Below, one piece after another: positions 26,344-36,368 of a DNA stretch of 64,000 nt. The stretch comes from Paracoccus sp. MBLB3053 (GTDB lineage Bacteria; Pseudomonadota; Alphaproteobacteria; Rhodobacterales; Rhodobacteraceae): NCBI RefSeq assembly GCF_031822435.1, contig NZ_JAVQLW010000001.1, positions 2,365,501 through 2,429,500 of the forward strand, written 5' to 3'. The notes under the pieces were generated by a model, which was given only the letters and a program-made list of their open reading frames with translations, searched no databases and was not told the origin of the DNA. The translations under genes and the position numbers were made by a program. Positions within the stretch are counted from its first letter, which is position 1, and every line of letters begins with the position of its first letter.

Positions 26344-26655
26344 TCAGTGGGTCCAAGGCGCGCGACGATCGGTCGCGAAATTCTCGCCATAACCGCGTGT
26401 GCGGACATTTGCGGCGCGGGCCTGGGGTTCGACAACCACGAAATCCAGACCCTTCTCGCGGGCGTAATCCTCGGCCTGCTTGCGCGTTTCGAAGCGCAGC
26501 CGTACCTGGCTTTGGGTATCGTCACTGCTGGTCCAACCCATCAGGGGGTCAATTTCGCGCGCATCGGCGGCCGGAAAATCCAGAATCCATTGCTTGCTGC
26601 GGGCAGTGCCCGACTGCATGGCATTTCGGGCAGGCTTGTAGATGCGGACACGCAT
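26344..26655 (-). CDS. NDUFS4-like accessory subunit of respiratory complex I
   Basis: A 103-residue protein starting [18 protein letters not shown], with [22 protein letters not shown] and [19 protein letters not shown], matching the ETC complex I subunit family (NDUFS4, 18 kDa). NDUFS4 homologues are known subunits of Paracoccus denitrificans complex I and of mitochondria, and are absent from E. coli. The start at 26655 fits the family; a longer opening to 26748 has no such support. The nuo operon is not in the window. Confidence 0.92.
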   Translation of the reverse strand: MRVRIYKPARNAMQSGTARSKQWILDFPAADAREIDPLMGWTSSDDTQSQVRLRFETRKQAEDYAREKGLDFVVVEPQARAANVRTRGYGENFATDRRAPWTH

Positions 26656-26804
26656 TGGCGGAAACCTCTGTTCTTGCTTGGCAGTCTTATCCCTCAGGAC
26701 GCGCGCGGGATCAAGATACTGGGCTTGGTCGTGGCAAATCCTGCCCAATGACCTTGCATCCCGAAGAATTCGTGCCAGATTCCCCCGGGAACAAAGGTGA
26801 AACC

Positions 26805-28991
26805 ATGGGTCACAACAACACGAACGCTCCGGTCATGCGCTTTCCTGAAGTCACCCGCCCCAAGCTGGAGGGCGGCCGACAATTCGTGATGAAGTCGGAG
26901 TTCTCGCCGGCCGGCGATCAGCCGACAGCGATTGCCGAGCTGGCCCTTGGCGTGCGCGACGGCGAGCGCGACCAGGTCCTGCTGGGTGCGACCGGCACGG
27001 GCAAGACCTATACCATGGCCAAGGTCATCGAGGAAACGCAGCGACCCGCAATCATTCTTGCGCCGAACAAGACGCTGGCGGCCCAGCTTTACGGCGAGTT
27101 CAAGGGCTTCTTCCCGGATAACGCGGTCGAGTATTTTGTCAGCTATTACGACTACTACCAGCCCGAAGCTTACGTACCGCGCAGCGATACCTATATCGAG
27201 AAGGAATCGCAGATCAACGAAGCGATCGACCGGATGCGCCATTCGGCCACCCGCGCGCTGCTGGAGCGCGATGACGTGATCATCGTCGCCTCGGTCAGCT
27301 GCATCTACGGCATCGGCTCGGTCGAGACCTACTCGGCCATGACGCAGGACATGATCGTCGGCGAGATGTACGACCAGCGTGAATTCCTCGCCGAACTTGT
27401 CGCGCAGCAATACCGTCGGCTCGACGCGGCTTTCCAGCGTGGTGGTTTCCGCGTGCGGGGTGATGTCATCGAAGTCTGGCCAGCCCACCTCGAGGATCGG
27501 GCATGGCGCTTTGATTTCTTCGGCAATGAACTTGAATCGATCACCGAGTTCGACCCGCTGACCGGCACAAAGACCGACAGCTTCAAGCAGATTCGCATCT
27601 ATGCGAACAGCCACTATGTCACGCCACGTCCGACCATGCAGCAGGCCGTCAAGGGCATCAAGGCCGAGCTTCAGTCCCGGTTGAAACAGCTGACCGACGA
27701 AGGAAAGCTGCTGGAGGCCCAGCGGCTTGAGCAGCGAACGAATTTCGATCTTGAAATGCTCGAGGCCACCGGCGTCTGCAACGGGATCGAGAACTATTCC
27801 CGCTACCTGACAGGCCGCGCCCCTGGCGAGCCGCCACCCACGCTTTTCGAGTTCATCCCCGACAATGCGATCGTCTTCGCCGATGAATCCCATGTCTCGG
27901 TGCCGCAGATCGGCGGCATGTATCGCGGCGACTTCCGGCGCAAGTTCACCTTGGCCGAACACGGTTTCCGCCTGCCCAGCTGCATGGACAACCGCCCCCT
28001 CAAGTTCGAGGAATGGGACGCCATGAGGCCGCAATCCGTTTTCGTCTCTGCCACCCCCGCGCAATGGGAAATGGACCAGACCGGGGGGGTCTTCACCGAG
28101 CAGGTGATCCGCCCGACCGGCCTGCTTGACCCGGTGATCGAGATCCGCCCCGTCGAGACCCAGGTCGATGACGTCATGGACGAAGTTCGCAAAGTGACTG
28201 CGCAGGGCTATCGGACACTGGTCACGACGCTCACGAAGCGCATGGCCGAGGACCTGACCGAGTATCTTCACGAACAGGGCATCAAGGTACGCTATATGCA
28301 TTCCGACATCGACACGATCGAGCGGATCGAGATCCTGCGCGATCTCAGGTTGGGGGCCTTCGATGTGCTTGTCGGGATCAACCTGCTGCGCGAAGGCCTG
28401 GATATCCCCGAATGCGGTCTTGTCGCGATCCTGGATGCCGACAAGGAAGGCTTTCTGCGCTCGGAAACCTCGCTGATCCAGACGATCGGACGGGCGGCGC
28501 GGAACGCGGATGGCCGGGTCATCATGTATGCCGACCGGATCACCGGCAGCATGGAGCGGGCCATGGCCGAAACCGAAAGGCGGCGCCAGAAGCAGATCGC
28601 CTATAACGAGACGCATGGCATCACGCCCCAGACCGTCAGGAAGAATGTCGAAGACGTCCTGGCGGGCCTGTGGCAGGGAGATACCGATCAGTCGCGCATC
28701 ACGGCAAGGATCGAGAAGCCGCTGGTCGGGTCCAATCTCGCCGCACATCTGGACGCGCTGCGCACGCAGATGCGAAAGGCGGCCGAAAACCTCGAATTCG
28801 AAGAGGCCGCACGTCTGCGCGATGAGGTGAAGCGGCTTGAAGCTGTCGAACTGGCCGTCGCGGACGATCCGCTCGCCCGACAATCCGCAATCGATGAGGC
28901 CGCCGAAGAGGCGGTGAAGTCGACGGGCCGTTCGACCGCTGGCCGTGCCGGACAACGGGGCGGCAACAAGCGGTCGAAACGTCGCAGTTGA
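26805..28991 (+). CDS. uvrB: Excinuclease ABC subunit B (UvrB)
   Basis: The 728-residue protein has the UvrB core from [11 protein letters not shown], Walker A GATGTGKT, the beta-hairpin region [12 protein letters not shown], helicase motifs including [12 protein letters not shown] and QTIGRAARN, and a C-terminal UVR domain (about 640-690) that contacts UvrC. It loads onto damaged DNA with UvrA in nucleotide excision repair. The start at 26805 follows a ribosome-binding site (AAAGGTGA); upstream ATG at 26750 is possible. A Lys/Arg-rich tail ends the protein. Confidence 0.97.
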   Translation: MGHNNTNAPVMRFPEVTRPKLEGGRQFVMKSEFSPAGDQPTAIAELALGVRDGERDQVLLGATGTGKTYTMAKVIEETQRPAIILAPNKTLAAQLYGEFKGFFPDNAVEYFVSYYDYYQPEAYVPRSDTYIEKESQINEAIDRMRHSATRALLERDDVIIVASVSCIYGIGSVETYSAMTQDMIVGEMYDQREFLAELVAQQYRRLDAAFQRGGFRVRGDVIEVWPAHLEDRAWRFDFFGNELESITEFDPLTGTKTDSFKQIRIYANSHYVTPRPTMQQAVKGIKAELQSRLKQLTDEGKLLEAQRLEQRTNFDLEMLEATGVCNGIENYSRYLTGRAPGEPPPTLFEFIPDNAIVFADESHVSVPQIGGMYRGDFRRKFTLAEHGFRLPSCMDNRPLKFEEWDAMRPQSVFVSATPAQWEMDQTGGVFTEQVIRPTGLLDPVIEIRPVETQVDDVMDEVRKVTAQGYRTLVTTLTKRMAEDLTEYLHEQGIKVRYMHSDIDTIERIEILRDLRLGAFDVLVGINLLREGLDIPECGLVAILDADKEGFLRSETSLIQTIGRAARNADGRVIMYADRITGSMERAMAETERRRQKQIAYNETHGITPQTVRKNVEDVLAGLWQGDTDQSRITARIEKPLVGSNLAAHLDALRTQMRKAAENLEFEEAARLRDEVKRLEAVELAVADDPLARQSAIDEAAEEAVKSTGRSTAGRAGQRGGNKRSKRRS

Positions 28992-28998
28992 TCAGGAG

Positions 28999-29289
28999 TT
29001 AACCGCAGCTTACCCGAACGAGGCGGCCCGACTTGTCGTGTTCGAAATTCAGCCGCTTCATGTTGTAATCCATCGTGACGGGATCGCCGGTCCGATAGGT
29101 TCGGTAAGGCGTATTTGCAGGAACCGTGATATTTGGCGAAGTCTGCCCGATCAGCGGCAGATAGGTGTTGGCGCCGCAGGTGTCGTCGGCCAGTCGCGGC
29201 GGCGGCTCGACCGGATCGGGGTCCGGGGCGTCAGGAACACAGGCGGCGGCCAGCAGTGGCAGCAGAAGCACGTAGGGCTTCATGGGCAT
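28999..29289 (-). CDS. I78-family peptidase inhibitor lipoprotein
   Basis: The 96-residue protein has a lipoprotein signal with lipobox LAAAC (lipidated Cys17), a Pro-rich linker, and the I78 inhibitor pattern CGANTYLPLIGQ followed by TMDYNMKRLNFEHDKSGRLVRVSCG. I78 inhibitors block serine proteases such as subtilisins. Here the protein would sit in the envelope and may protect it from foreign or own proteases (inference). The start may be Met1 or Met3. It is convergent with uvrB. Confidence 0.88.
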   Translation of the reverse strand: MPMKPYVLLLPLLAAACVPDAPDPDPVEPPPRLADDTCGANTYLPLIGQTSPNITVPANTPYRTYRTGDPVTMDYNMKRLNFEHDKSGRLVRVSCG

Positions 29290-29390
29290 TCTCCCCGATG
29301 CATGGAACTTGGGGCGAACGCGCTGACAGGTGCTAAAGTTTCAGGCCGTTCCGTGGGTACATCCGCTGGGCGAGTTTTCGCCTGCCGAGG

Positions 29391-30026
29391 TCAAGGCAGC
29401 CAAGTCAGGACCTCATCGGTCAGGCTTTCGATCTCGGCCTTGGCGGGTGCATTTCGGTTTGTGTCCGGCGCGGCCAGGCCGATCCCCAGCGTTTCCGCAT
29501 AGGCGACACGGTTCGCCACCTGCGCCGCGGCGACCTCGGCCCCGAGTTCGGCCGCCCGTTCGGCGATCTCCCCGGCAAGTCTTGTATGGGGGCGCGTTCG
29601 ATTGAGAACGATAAGCGTTTCGCATTTTTCGCGCCGGGCCAGATCCAGAACGCCTTCGGTTGCCCAAAGATCGACATGGCTGGTTGCGACGGGAACGACC
29701 ACAAGATCGGCCACACGCAAGGCGGGGCGCAGATCGCTGTCGATTTTCGGAGGTGTGTCGATGATGACGAAATCGAACCGCTTCTTCAGCTTTTCCGATT
29801 CGTAGCTTGCCCCCCAGGCAGAGGAGGTGCCGAATTCCAGGTCGTCATCCATGCCGATCCGTTCCAGCCTCTCGAGAAACCACCGCCCCAGACTGCCTTG
29901 CGGGTCTGTGTCAAGCAGCGCGACGCTATGGCCCTTCTGTCTCAGCGAGATTGCCAGGTTCACCGCCAAGGTCGTCTTGCCCGAGCCGCCCTTCTGTTGT
30001 GCGACCGTAATGATGCGACCTGCCAT
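29391..30026 (-). CDS. ParA-family ATPase
   Basis: A 211-residue protein starting MAGRIITVAQQKGGSGKTTL, with the deviant Walker A KGGSGKT (Lys12 and Lys17) and later LLDTDPQGSLGRWF and FVIIDTPPK (Walker B). It is a small MinD/ParA-type ATPase without an N-terminal DNA-binding domain. No parB-like gene is adjacent, so chromosome partitioning is not implied; such orphans often place other cargo. The start at 30026 fits the family; a 24-codon upstream extension is less likely. Confidence 0.9.
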   Translation of the reverse strand: MAGRIITVAQQKGGSGKTTLAVNLAISLRQKGHSVALLDTDPQGSLGRWFLERLERIGMDDDLEFGTSSAWGASYESEKLKKRFDFVIIDTPPKIDSDLRPALRVADLVVVPVATSHVDLWATEGVLDLARREKCETLIVLNRTRPHTRLAGEIAERAAELGAEVAAAQVANRVAYAETLGIGLAAPDTNRNAPAKAEIESLTDEVLTWLP

Positions 30027-30126
30027 TTCCACCTGCCCCCCGATCTTCTCCCGATCATTGCAAATCAGACTAGGAGCAGATCGGGGCGAATGCATCATCT
30101 ATTCGCAGTCGCAGCATCGGTCTTCA

Positions 30127-30450
30127 TCAGAGCTTCCAGGTTTCCACCACATCATACATCACGGGCTCGAAATGGCGGCACATGGAATGGATGGCGCGAT
30201 TTCGTTCGCGCATCTCGGTGCTGCGCAGCATGGCCTGGTAATCACTTCTGTCGCGCCATTGCGAATAGGTTGCGATTCGGGTCTGCGCGTCATTCAGATG
30301 GACGGCACCGGACACATATCCCGGCTGGTGACGGATAACTTCTTCATAGGCCGCGCTGAGCGCGTCCAGCACATCATGCGCCGAACCGGGCGTCACCTCG
30401 AAGGTGCAGATCACCGTCTGGCCCGGGAACTCCTTGGCGATGGTCGTCAT
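30127..30450 (-). CDS. Antibiotic biosynthesis monooxygenase (ABM) domain protein
   Basis: A 107-residue single-domain protein with the dimeric ferredoxin-like ABM pattern: VICTFEVTPGSAHDVLDALSAAYEEVIRHQPGYVSGAVHL, then TYSQWRDRSDYQAML. Family members include monooxygenases and haem-degrading enzymes, but many have no known activity. It lies upstream of the ParA-like gene on the same strand, separated by 100 bp, and divergent from the dipeptidase. Confidence 0.8.
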   Translation of the reverse strand: MTTIAKEFPGQTVICTFEVTPGSAHDVLDALSAAYEEVIRHQPGYVSGAVHLNDAQTRIATYSQWRDRSDYQAMLRSTEMRERNRAIHSMCRHFEPVMYDVVETWKL

Positions 30451-30561
30451 GGCTGGGTCTCCTTCTTTCCTCGCTCCGATTCAAGATTACGCCGAAACGA
30501 CAGCGGTTGAAGGTCTTTTCCATCGGACGCATGTTGCCCCGATCAAAAAGGGAACACGCAT

Positions 30562-31611
30562 ATGATTCCGGTATTCGACGGACACAACGACTTTCTCCAG
30601 CGCATGGTCGCGGCGGGCGGCACTCGCGATAAGCTTTGGCTCAATGGTGATGGCAAGGGCCATCTGGACCTGCCACGGATGCAGGCTGGCCGGATGGTTG
30701 GCGGTTTCTTCGCAATCTGGACGCCTTCGCCCGAAAGCGAGGCGGATTCCGTCGCGGACATGCTGAAGCAGAATCCCCCTTTCGCCTTGCCTTTGCCCGA
30801 CGAAGTGTCAAACGCCGATGCCCTTCCCCATGCCATCGCGCAGGCCGGGATGCTTCTTGCCATGGAACGCACGGGCACCCTGAGGATCTGCAAGACCGCC
30901 GCCCAGATCCGCGAAACGATCGCGGCCGGCCAGATCGCCGCCATCATGCATATCGAAGGGGCCGAACCGGTCGCCGATCTCGACTCCCTGCATGTCTGGC
31001 ACGCCATGGGCCTGCGGTCGATCGGCCCGGTATGGTCGCGCCCGACCCGCTACGGCCACGGGGTTCCCTTCGCCTTCCCGTCTTCGCCCGACACAGGCCC
31101 CGGCCTCACGCCCGAGGGCAAGGGCTTGATCCGGGAATGCAACCAGCTTCGGATCATGATCGACCTGTCTCACCTGAATGAGAAAGGTTTCGACGATGTG
31201 GCCGCGCTTTCCGATGCGCCGCTGGTGGCCAGCCATAGCTGTGCGCATGTCGTCTCGCCCAGCTCGCGCAACCTGACCGATCGCCAGCTGCAGGTCATCT
31301 CTGGAACGGGGGGGCTCGTCGGGCTGAACTACGCGGTGGGATTCCTGCATCCTGAGGGAAGGCGCGACCCGATGCATGGTTTCGAGATCATGCTTCGCCA
31401 TCTTGACCATCTCCTGGCCCATCTGGGCGAGGATGGCGTCGCGCTGGGTTCAGATTACGACGGGGCGCAGATGCCAGAGGATCTGTCAGACGCGTCGAAG
31501 CTACAGCTGCTGATCCAGGCGATGCTGGATCATGGCTATGGGCAAGACCTGGTGGAGAAGATTGCCTACAGGAACTGGCTGGGTCTGCTCGAACGGACTT
31601 GGGGCGGCTGA
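30562..31611 (+). CDS. Membrane dipeptidase (peptidase family M19)
   Basis: The 349-residue protein has the metal ligands of M19: DGHNDF (His8, Asp10), MHIEGAEP (bridging Glu), ASHSCAH (His) and GSDYDG (Asp). M19 enzymes are zinc dipeptidases with a TIM-barrel fold, related to renal dipeptidase; many bacterial members cleave D-containing dipeptides. No signal peptide or membrane segment is visible, so a cytoplasmic location is likely. It stands alone, followed by a hairpin terminator at 31761. Confidence 0.9.
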   Translation: MIPVFDGHNDFLQRMVAAGGTRDKLWLNGDGKGHLDLPRMQAGRMVGGFFAIWTPSPESEADSVADMLKQNPPFALPLPDEVSNADALPHAIAQAGMLLAMERTGTLRICKTAAQIRETIAAGQIAAIMHIEGAEPVADLDSLHVWHAMGLRSIGPVWSRPTRYGHGVPFAFPSSPDTGPGLTPEGKGLIRECNQLRIMIDLSHLNEKGFDDVAALSDAPLVASHSCAHVVSPSSRNLTDRQLQVISGTGGLVGLNYAVGFLHPEGRRDPMHGFEIMLRHLDHLLAHLGEDGVALGSDYDGAQMPEDLSDASKLQLLIQAMLDHGYGQDLVEKIAYRNWLGLLERTWGG

Positions 31612-31760
31612 CACCGCCCCAACTCTACCGAACACGGCAAAAAACACAATCGTTAACACACATCCCTGGAACGGTCGGTCGGACCAAGAAACCACTCAAA
31701 CACAACACCGTGACCTTCCGTTCCCATGCATTCCTTTTGCCATGCCCCAGCGGAAAGAGA

Positions 31761-31785
31761 AACCTGTCTGTTGGGGCAGGTTTTG
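31761..31785 (+). terminator. Terminator-like hairpin between the dipeptidase and ppx genes
   Basis: AACCTGTC (31761-31768) pairs with GGCAGGTT (31775-31782), eight pairs including one G-T, with a six-base loop and a short T-run (TTTTG). It lies in a 254-bp gap that otherwise shows no gene. Confidence 0.65.
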
Positions 31786-31865
31786 CGATCAACCGCTTAG
31801 ATTTCAACGGCTTTCCTGTCCAAAAAGACAGGCCAGCCGGTGAATTTGCGCAAGTTCAGAAGGGC

Positions 31866-33407
31866 TTAATTGCCGCGGACAACCGGCTGGGCCCCCAGCG
31901 AGTTCGCCAGCGACCGGAAGCGGGCTTCGGCGACCTCGCCCATGAGCGCCCGGCCGACCTTGGTGAGCCGCAATTCGAGCACCTTGTCCGAAGGGTTGTA
32001 TTTCAGCGTTCCGGCTTCGGCCGGGTCCTTGACCGAGAACATCGCGCCGAACCGCATCGCCTTGCCAAGCACCTCGGCATCGCGGATCTCGTCCTCGCTG
32101 AGCAGGCTGAACAGGGCAGCCATGGGCGAGTTCGCGCGGCTGTTGCGGTAGCGATGCAGCAAGGCCAGACCCAGAAAGATTCGTTCCGGGTGCGACAGCG
32201 CGGCCATGTTCGCGCGGGTCACATTGTCGAAGCAGGCATCCGCCCGGTAATCGGGATGGGTGCGCCAGGTCGTGTCATGAAGAAGGCATGCCGCTCGGAT
32301 CAGGCGTTCGCGCGCTGGGTCTGCATCCTTGAAGATCGGGCCAAGGAACTGGTGAAGCCGCTTGCCGAACCCAGGCATCCGCGCCATTTGCCGTTCCGAG
32401 AACCGCGCGGCCTCGATCAGCGGATCGCGCGACCGCAGGTTCCCCGGCATCTGTTCGTAAAGCAGCCCTTCGCGAATCCCATAGGAGGAAACGGCAAGCG
32501 ATTTCGGCTCGAAGCATTGGACCAGTTCACGAAGGACAAGACTGGCAAGCGGGACAAGCTCCATTCGGCTGGACGAGATCCCAAGCTTGTTGCGCATCTC
32601 GTTCAGGTTTTGATCGCCGATCCATTTGACCGTCTTCAGCACATCATCGGACGACATGCGATATTCGTGCAAGACGGTCATCGGATAGCTGGCCCGTTCC
32701 ATGTCGAGCCGTGCGATCGCCCGCCAGGAGCCCCCCACCAGGTAGATCTGCTCGTGGTCGCGACCCATCTTCTTGACCGCGTCAACCATGATCGTGCGGA
32801 TATGATCGCGCAGGCCGGACGAACCGCCCTTGATCTGCTGCAGCCGGAAAGGCCCAAGCGGCGTAGTGATCCGGCGGCCAACCTTGCCGTTTTCAAGTTC
32901 GGCGAGTTCCATCGAGTTTCCGCCGATGTCACAGACAAGCCCCTTGGCGTCGGGCCAGCCAAGCAGCACGCCCTGCGCAGAAAGCCGGGCCTCTTCCTCG
33001 CCGTCAATCACCCAGAGCTTGAGACCGGTTTCCTTCTCGACGGCCTTGCGGAATGCGGGCCCGTCCTCGGCCTCGCGCACGGCGGCGGTGGCAACGCAGG
33101 TCAGCGGCTTGATCCCCATGCCTTCGGCCAGAGCGGCGAAGCGCTTCAGCGCCATCATGCCGCGGGTAACCCCTTCGGGGTTGAGCTTCCCGGTCGTGGC
33201 AAGGCCCTGCCCCAATCCGGCCATGACCTTCTCGTTGTAGAAATAGGCCGGAGAACGCGCGGCTCCGTCAAAGACCACCATCCGGATTGAGTTCGACCCG
33301 ACGTCGACCACGCCTACCCGGCTGAGCGCCCTTTCAGAGAGCCTCTCGAACAACGACCGTCCAAAGGGTTCCACGGTTTCCCCGCTGGTGGTCACGACAC
33401 CGTTCAT
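31866..33407 (-). CDS. ppx: Ppx/GppA-family exopolyphosphatase
   Basis: The 513-residue protein has the ASKHA phosphatase motifs VVDVGSNSIRMVVFD and CDIGGNSMEL, VGGSWRAIARL, and an HD-like C-terminal part (LIRAACLLHDTTW). It removes terminal phosphates from polyphosphate and possibly from pppGpp. It follows ppk on the same strand (about 70 bp apart), so synthesis and breakdown of polyphosphate are probably co-expressed. Confidence 0.92.
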   Translation of the reverse strand: MNGVVTTSGETVEPFGRSLFERLSERALSRVGVVDVGSNSIRMVVFDGAARSPAYFYNEKVMAGLGQGLATTGKLNPEGVTRGMMALKRFAALAEGMGIKPLTCVATAAVREAEDGPAFRKAVEKETGLKLWVIDGEEEARLSAQGVLLGWPDAKGLVCDIGGNSMELAELENGKVGRRITTPLGPFRLQQIKGGSSGLRDHIRTIMVDAVKKMGRDHEQIYLVGGSWRAIARLDMERASYPMTVLHEYRMSSDDVLKTVKWIGDQNLNEMRNKLGISSSRMELVPLASLVLRELVQCFEPKSLAVSSYGIREGLLYEQMPGNLRSRDPLIEAARFSERQMARMPGFGKRLHQFLGPIFKDADPARERLIRAACLLHDTTWRTHPDYRADACFDNVTRANMAALSHPERIFLGLALLHRYRNSRANSPMAALFSLLSEDEIRDAEVLGKAMRFGAMFSVKDPAEAGTLKYNPSDKVLELRLTKVGRALMGEVAEARFRSLANSLGAQPVVRGN

Positions 33408-33475
33408 CGACTTCCTTTCGAATCCGTTTTCCGTGTCAGAGCCAAGGGGATGGATGCGGCATTAACCATTTCGCG

Positions 33476-35641
33476 TCAATCCACCGAATGGGTGAGCGCA
33501 GGAACGTCCTTGGCCCCCTTGGTTCCGCGGCCGGAAAGAGACGGGTTTTCCATGAAGAATTTGTGACAATTGAACAGATCTTCGCGACCGGCAGGCAAAT
33601 AGCGAAGATAGCGCCCGTCCGGCTGCAGCAGCCAGCTTTGCGCCTCGTCGGCCATGTTCGCGGCCATGACCTGACTGGTGATCTGGGCCTTGACCGTTTC
33701 ATTCTGACATTCGACCAGAGCCTCGACACGACGGCTGAGGTTGCGGCCCATCCAGTCTGCCGAGCTGATGAAGACCCGCGCCCGTTTCGACGGAAGGCCG
33801 TGGCCATTGCCGAAGCAGACGATGCGGGAATGTTCCAAGAACCGCCCGACGATCGACTTGACCCGGATATTGTCGGAAAGCCCCTTGATCCCCGGACGCA
33901 AGCCGCAGATTCCGCGAATGACAAGGTTGATGCGGACCCCGGCCTGACTTGCTTCGTAAAGCGCCTCGATCACATCCTTTTCGATAATGCTGTTCATCTT
34001 GGCCCAGATCTCGGCCGGGCGCCCGCGGCGCGCATATTCCGCCTCGCGGCCGATCAGCTCGATCAGCGTTTCCTTGAGGTCAAGCGGCGAGATCGCAAGG
34101 TTTTCCAGCCCCTCGGGCTGGACGTAGCCCGAAAGGTAGTTGAAGACCCTGGATGCATCGCGTCCAAGCGCCGCATCGCAGGTAAACAGAGAAAGATCGG
34201 TGTAGATGCGCGCGGTGATCGGGTGGTAGTTGCCCGTGCCGAAATGGGTATAGGTCACCAGTTGGTCACCCTCGCGCCGAACGACAGCACTGATCTTGGC
34301 ATGGGTCTTGTACTGCATGAACCCGTAAACGACATGCGCGCCCGAACGTTCCAGGTGCCGTGACTGCCGGATATTGGCCGCCTCATCGAAGCGCGCCTTG
34401 AGCTCGACGAGCGCCGTGACGGATTTCCCGGCCTCGGCCGCTTCGCAAAGCGCATCGACGATCGGGCTGTCGCGCGAAGTTCGGTAAAGCGTCTGCTTGA
34501 TCGCGACGACGTTCGGATCGGCGGCCGCCTGATTCAGGAAGCGCACCACCATGTCGAATGTCTCGTAGGGGTGATGCAGCAGCATGTCCTTTTGCCGGAT
34601 CGCCGCGAACATGTCGCCATCGTGATCCTGAACCCGTTCGGGCACACGGGGTGTGAAGCCGGGCCATTGCAGATCGCGCCGATTGTCGAGCACCAGTTCC
34701 CGCAGGTCTGCCATGCCCAGAAGTCCCTCGACCTCGACCACCTCTTCCGGGGCGACATGAAGTTCCTGCATGATCAGGCGACGGATACGGTCCGGTGCCC
34801 CGGCCGTGATCTTGAGCCGGATGACCGAGCCACGACGGCGCCGCTTCAGGGCCGTCTCGAACTCGCGCACCAGGTCTTCAGCCTCTTCCTCGACCTCCAG
34901 ATCGCTGTCGCGCAGCACGCGAAAGGCGCAATGGCCGATATCGCGATATCCGGGGAAAAGGCTGGGAAGATGCATCAGCAGCAGTTCTTCTAGCCGCAGG
35001 AAACGCTTGCCCCCCGGCAGGGGGATGAAGCGCGCGATCTGCTGCGGGATGGGCAGAAGCGCCTGCATCTGCCTCCCGTCGGTTTCGCGTGCGAGCTCGA
35101 CGGCCAGCGAAAAACCAAGGTTCGGGATGAAGGGAAACGGATGCGCCGGGTCGATTGCCAGGGGCGAAAGAACGGGGAAGACCTGATCGGTAAAGTAGCG
35201 ATGCAGGAATTCTTCCTCGGCGCGGGTCACGCGAGACCGCGAGAGGATCGAGATATCCGCCAGTTCCATCTCGCGCCGCAGCCCGTTCCAGACCGCCTGC
35301 TGCGCGCCCATCAGGCGCCGCGCATCCGCGTTGACAAGCGTGAGTTGTTCGGCCGCACTTTTCCCATCATCCGAGATCGCCGAATTCCCCTCACGCACAA
35401 GCTCGCGCAGGCCCGCCACACGCACAGTGTAGAATTCGTCAAGGTTCGTCGCCGAGATCGAGAGAAACCGCAGACGTTCCAACAGCGGCACGCGCGGATT
35501 GCGCGCCTCGTCCAGCACGCGCCAGTTGAAGCTGAGCCAACTGATTTCCCGGTTGAAGAATCGCGCGGGGCCTTCGGGGACCCCATCGGGAAGCTCGCGC
35601 GGAACAGGAAACGGGTTACGCAGGAAATCGGCCTGTGTCAT
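33476..35641 (-). CDS. ppk: Polyphosphate kinase 1
   Basis: The 721-residue protein starts [17 protein letters not shown] and carries the two histidine-containing PLD-like catalytic segments, including YKTHAK (phospho-accepting His) and [20 protein letters not shown]1 makes long polyphosphate chains from ATP at the membrane. It is in a run hdaA, ppk, ppx on the minus strand, with seven bases between the hdaA stop and the ppk start, so probably one operon. Confidence 0.96.
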   Translation of the reverse strand: MTQADFLRNPFPVPRELPDGVPEGPARFFNREISWLSFNWRVLDEARNPRVPLLERLRFLSISATNLDEFYTVRVAGLRELVREGNSAISDDGKSAAEQLTLVNADARRLMGAQQAVWNGLRREMELADISILSRSRVTRAEEEFLHRYFTDQVFPVLSPLAIDPAHPFPFIPNLGFSLAVELARETDGRQMQALLPIPQQIARFIPLPGGKRFLRLEELLLMHLPSLFPGYRDIGHCAFRVLRDSDLEVEEEAEDLVREFETALKRRRRGSVIRLKITAGAPDRIRRLIMQELHVAPEEVVEVEGLLGMADLRELVLDNRRDLQWPGFTPRVPERVQDHDGDMFAAIRQKDMLLHHPYETFDMVVRFLNQAAADPNVVAIKQTLYRTSRDSPIVDALCEAAEAGKSVTALVELKARFDEAANIRQSRHLERSGAHVVYGFMQYKTHAKISAVVRREGDQLVTYTHFGTGNYHPITARIYTDLSLFTCDAALGRDASRVFNYLSGYVQPEGLENLAISPLDLKETLIELIGREAEYARRGRPAEIWAKMNSIIEKDVIEALYEASQAGVRINLVIRGICGLRPGIKGLSDNIRVKSIVGRFLEHSRIVCFGNGHGLPSKRARVFISSADWMGRNLSRRVEALVECQNETVKAQITSQVMAANMADEAQSWLLQPDGRYLRYLPAGREDLFNCHKFFMENPSLSGRGTKGAKDVPALTHSVD

Positions 35642-35647
35642 GTCATC

Positions 35648-36361
35648 TCAGCTGGTCGAGGATAGGATATGAGGGTGATCGGGCGGCGACAGCTTGTCCA
35701 GCAGTTCGGCCGCCAGTCGACGGGTGACCGGGCGACGGTCGGCGAGCGACTTGCGGTCGATTGCCGCCACAAGGTGGCGCGCAAGACCCAGGTCGCGTTC
35801 CATCCGCGCGGCCAGCCAGTCGACGACATCCGGCGCGACCTGGATCTGGCGATCGGCAAAGAGCTTGACGAGCACGGCGGGTAAAAGCGCGTCGTCAGGC
35901 GGACCAAGAACGGCTTGCGCGGCCGATTCCAGTCGCGACAGCAGGTCCGGAAGACGAATCCCCCAATCCCTCGGCGGCATGCGCGCGGTGATGAGCAACA
36001 GCGCCTGTCGCGCTCCGGCAAGGTTCCACAGGTGAAAAAGCGCATCCTCCGCCTCGGAGATACCGGCGATCTGATGCGCATTCTCGACGACCAAGGCCCC
36101 GGCCGGGTCGAGCAGCGCGTCGATGCCCGTGGGCGAGATGGCAGAAGCCCGGATGATCGGGGCGCCGTTTTCTTCGGCCCAGAATCGCGCCAGGTGCGAT
36201 TTTCCCGCCCCTGCTCCCCCGATCAGCAAAAGCCGGCCACCCGGCCAGCGGTTCGGTTCGTCGAGCATGGCCAGCGCATCGCGATTTGCCGTCGTCGTCA
36301 GGAAATCGTCCCGCGACAAGGCAGGGGGAATGGTCAGATCCAGGGCCAACTGGCTTTGCAA
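35648..36361 (-). CDS. hdaA: DnaA-related regulator HdaA (Hda)
   Basis: A 237-residue AAA+ protein resembling DnaA domain III. It has an N-terminal sliding-clamp-binding motif QLALDL at residues 4-9, Walker A GGAGAGKS at 48-55 and ALVVENAHQI as the Walker B region. With the DNA clamp, Hda stimulates DnaA-ATP hydrolysis and prevents over-initiation. The Walker B Asp is replaced by Glu-Asn (VVEN), as is common in this group. It lies between perM and ppk, a typical alphaproteobacterial order. Confidence 0.9.
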   Translation of the reverse strand: MQSQLALDLTIPPALSRDDFLTTTANRDALAMLDEPNRWPGGRLLLIGGAGAGKSHLARFWAEENGAPIIRASAISPTGIDALLDPAGALVVENAHQIAGISEAEDALFHLWNLAGARQALLLITARMPPRDWGIRLPDLLSRLESAAQAVLGPPDDALLPAVLVKLFADRQIQVAPDVVDWLAARMERDLGLARHLVAAIDRKSLADRRPVTRRLAAELLDKLSPPDHPHILSSTS

Positions 36362-36368
36362 AGATCAG

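Noticed and set aside
26694..28955. 753-codon open frame opposite uvrB
   Set aside because: Antisense shadow of uvrB caused by GC-rich third positions; no protein features.
31599..33290. 563-codon plus-strand frame opposite ppx
   Set aside because: Antisense to a well-supported ppx gene; no domains.
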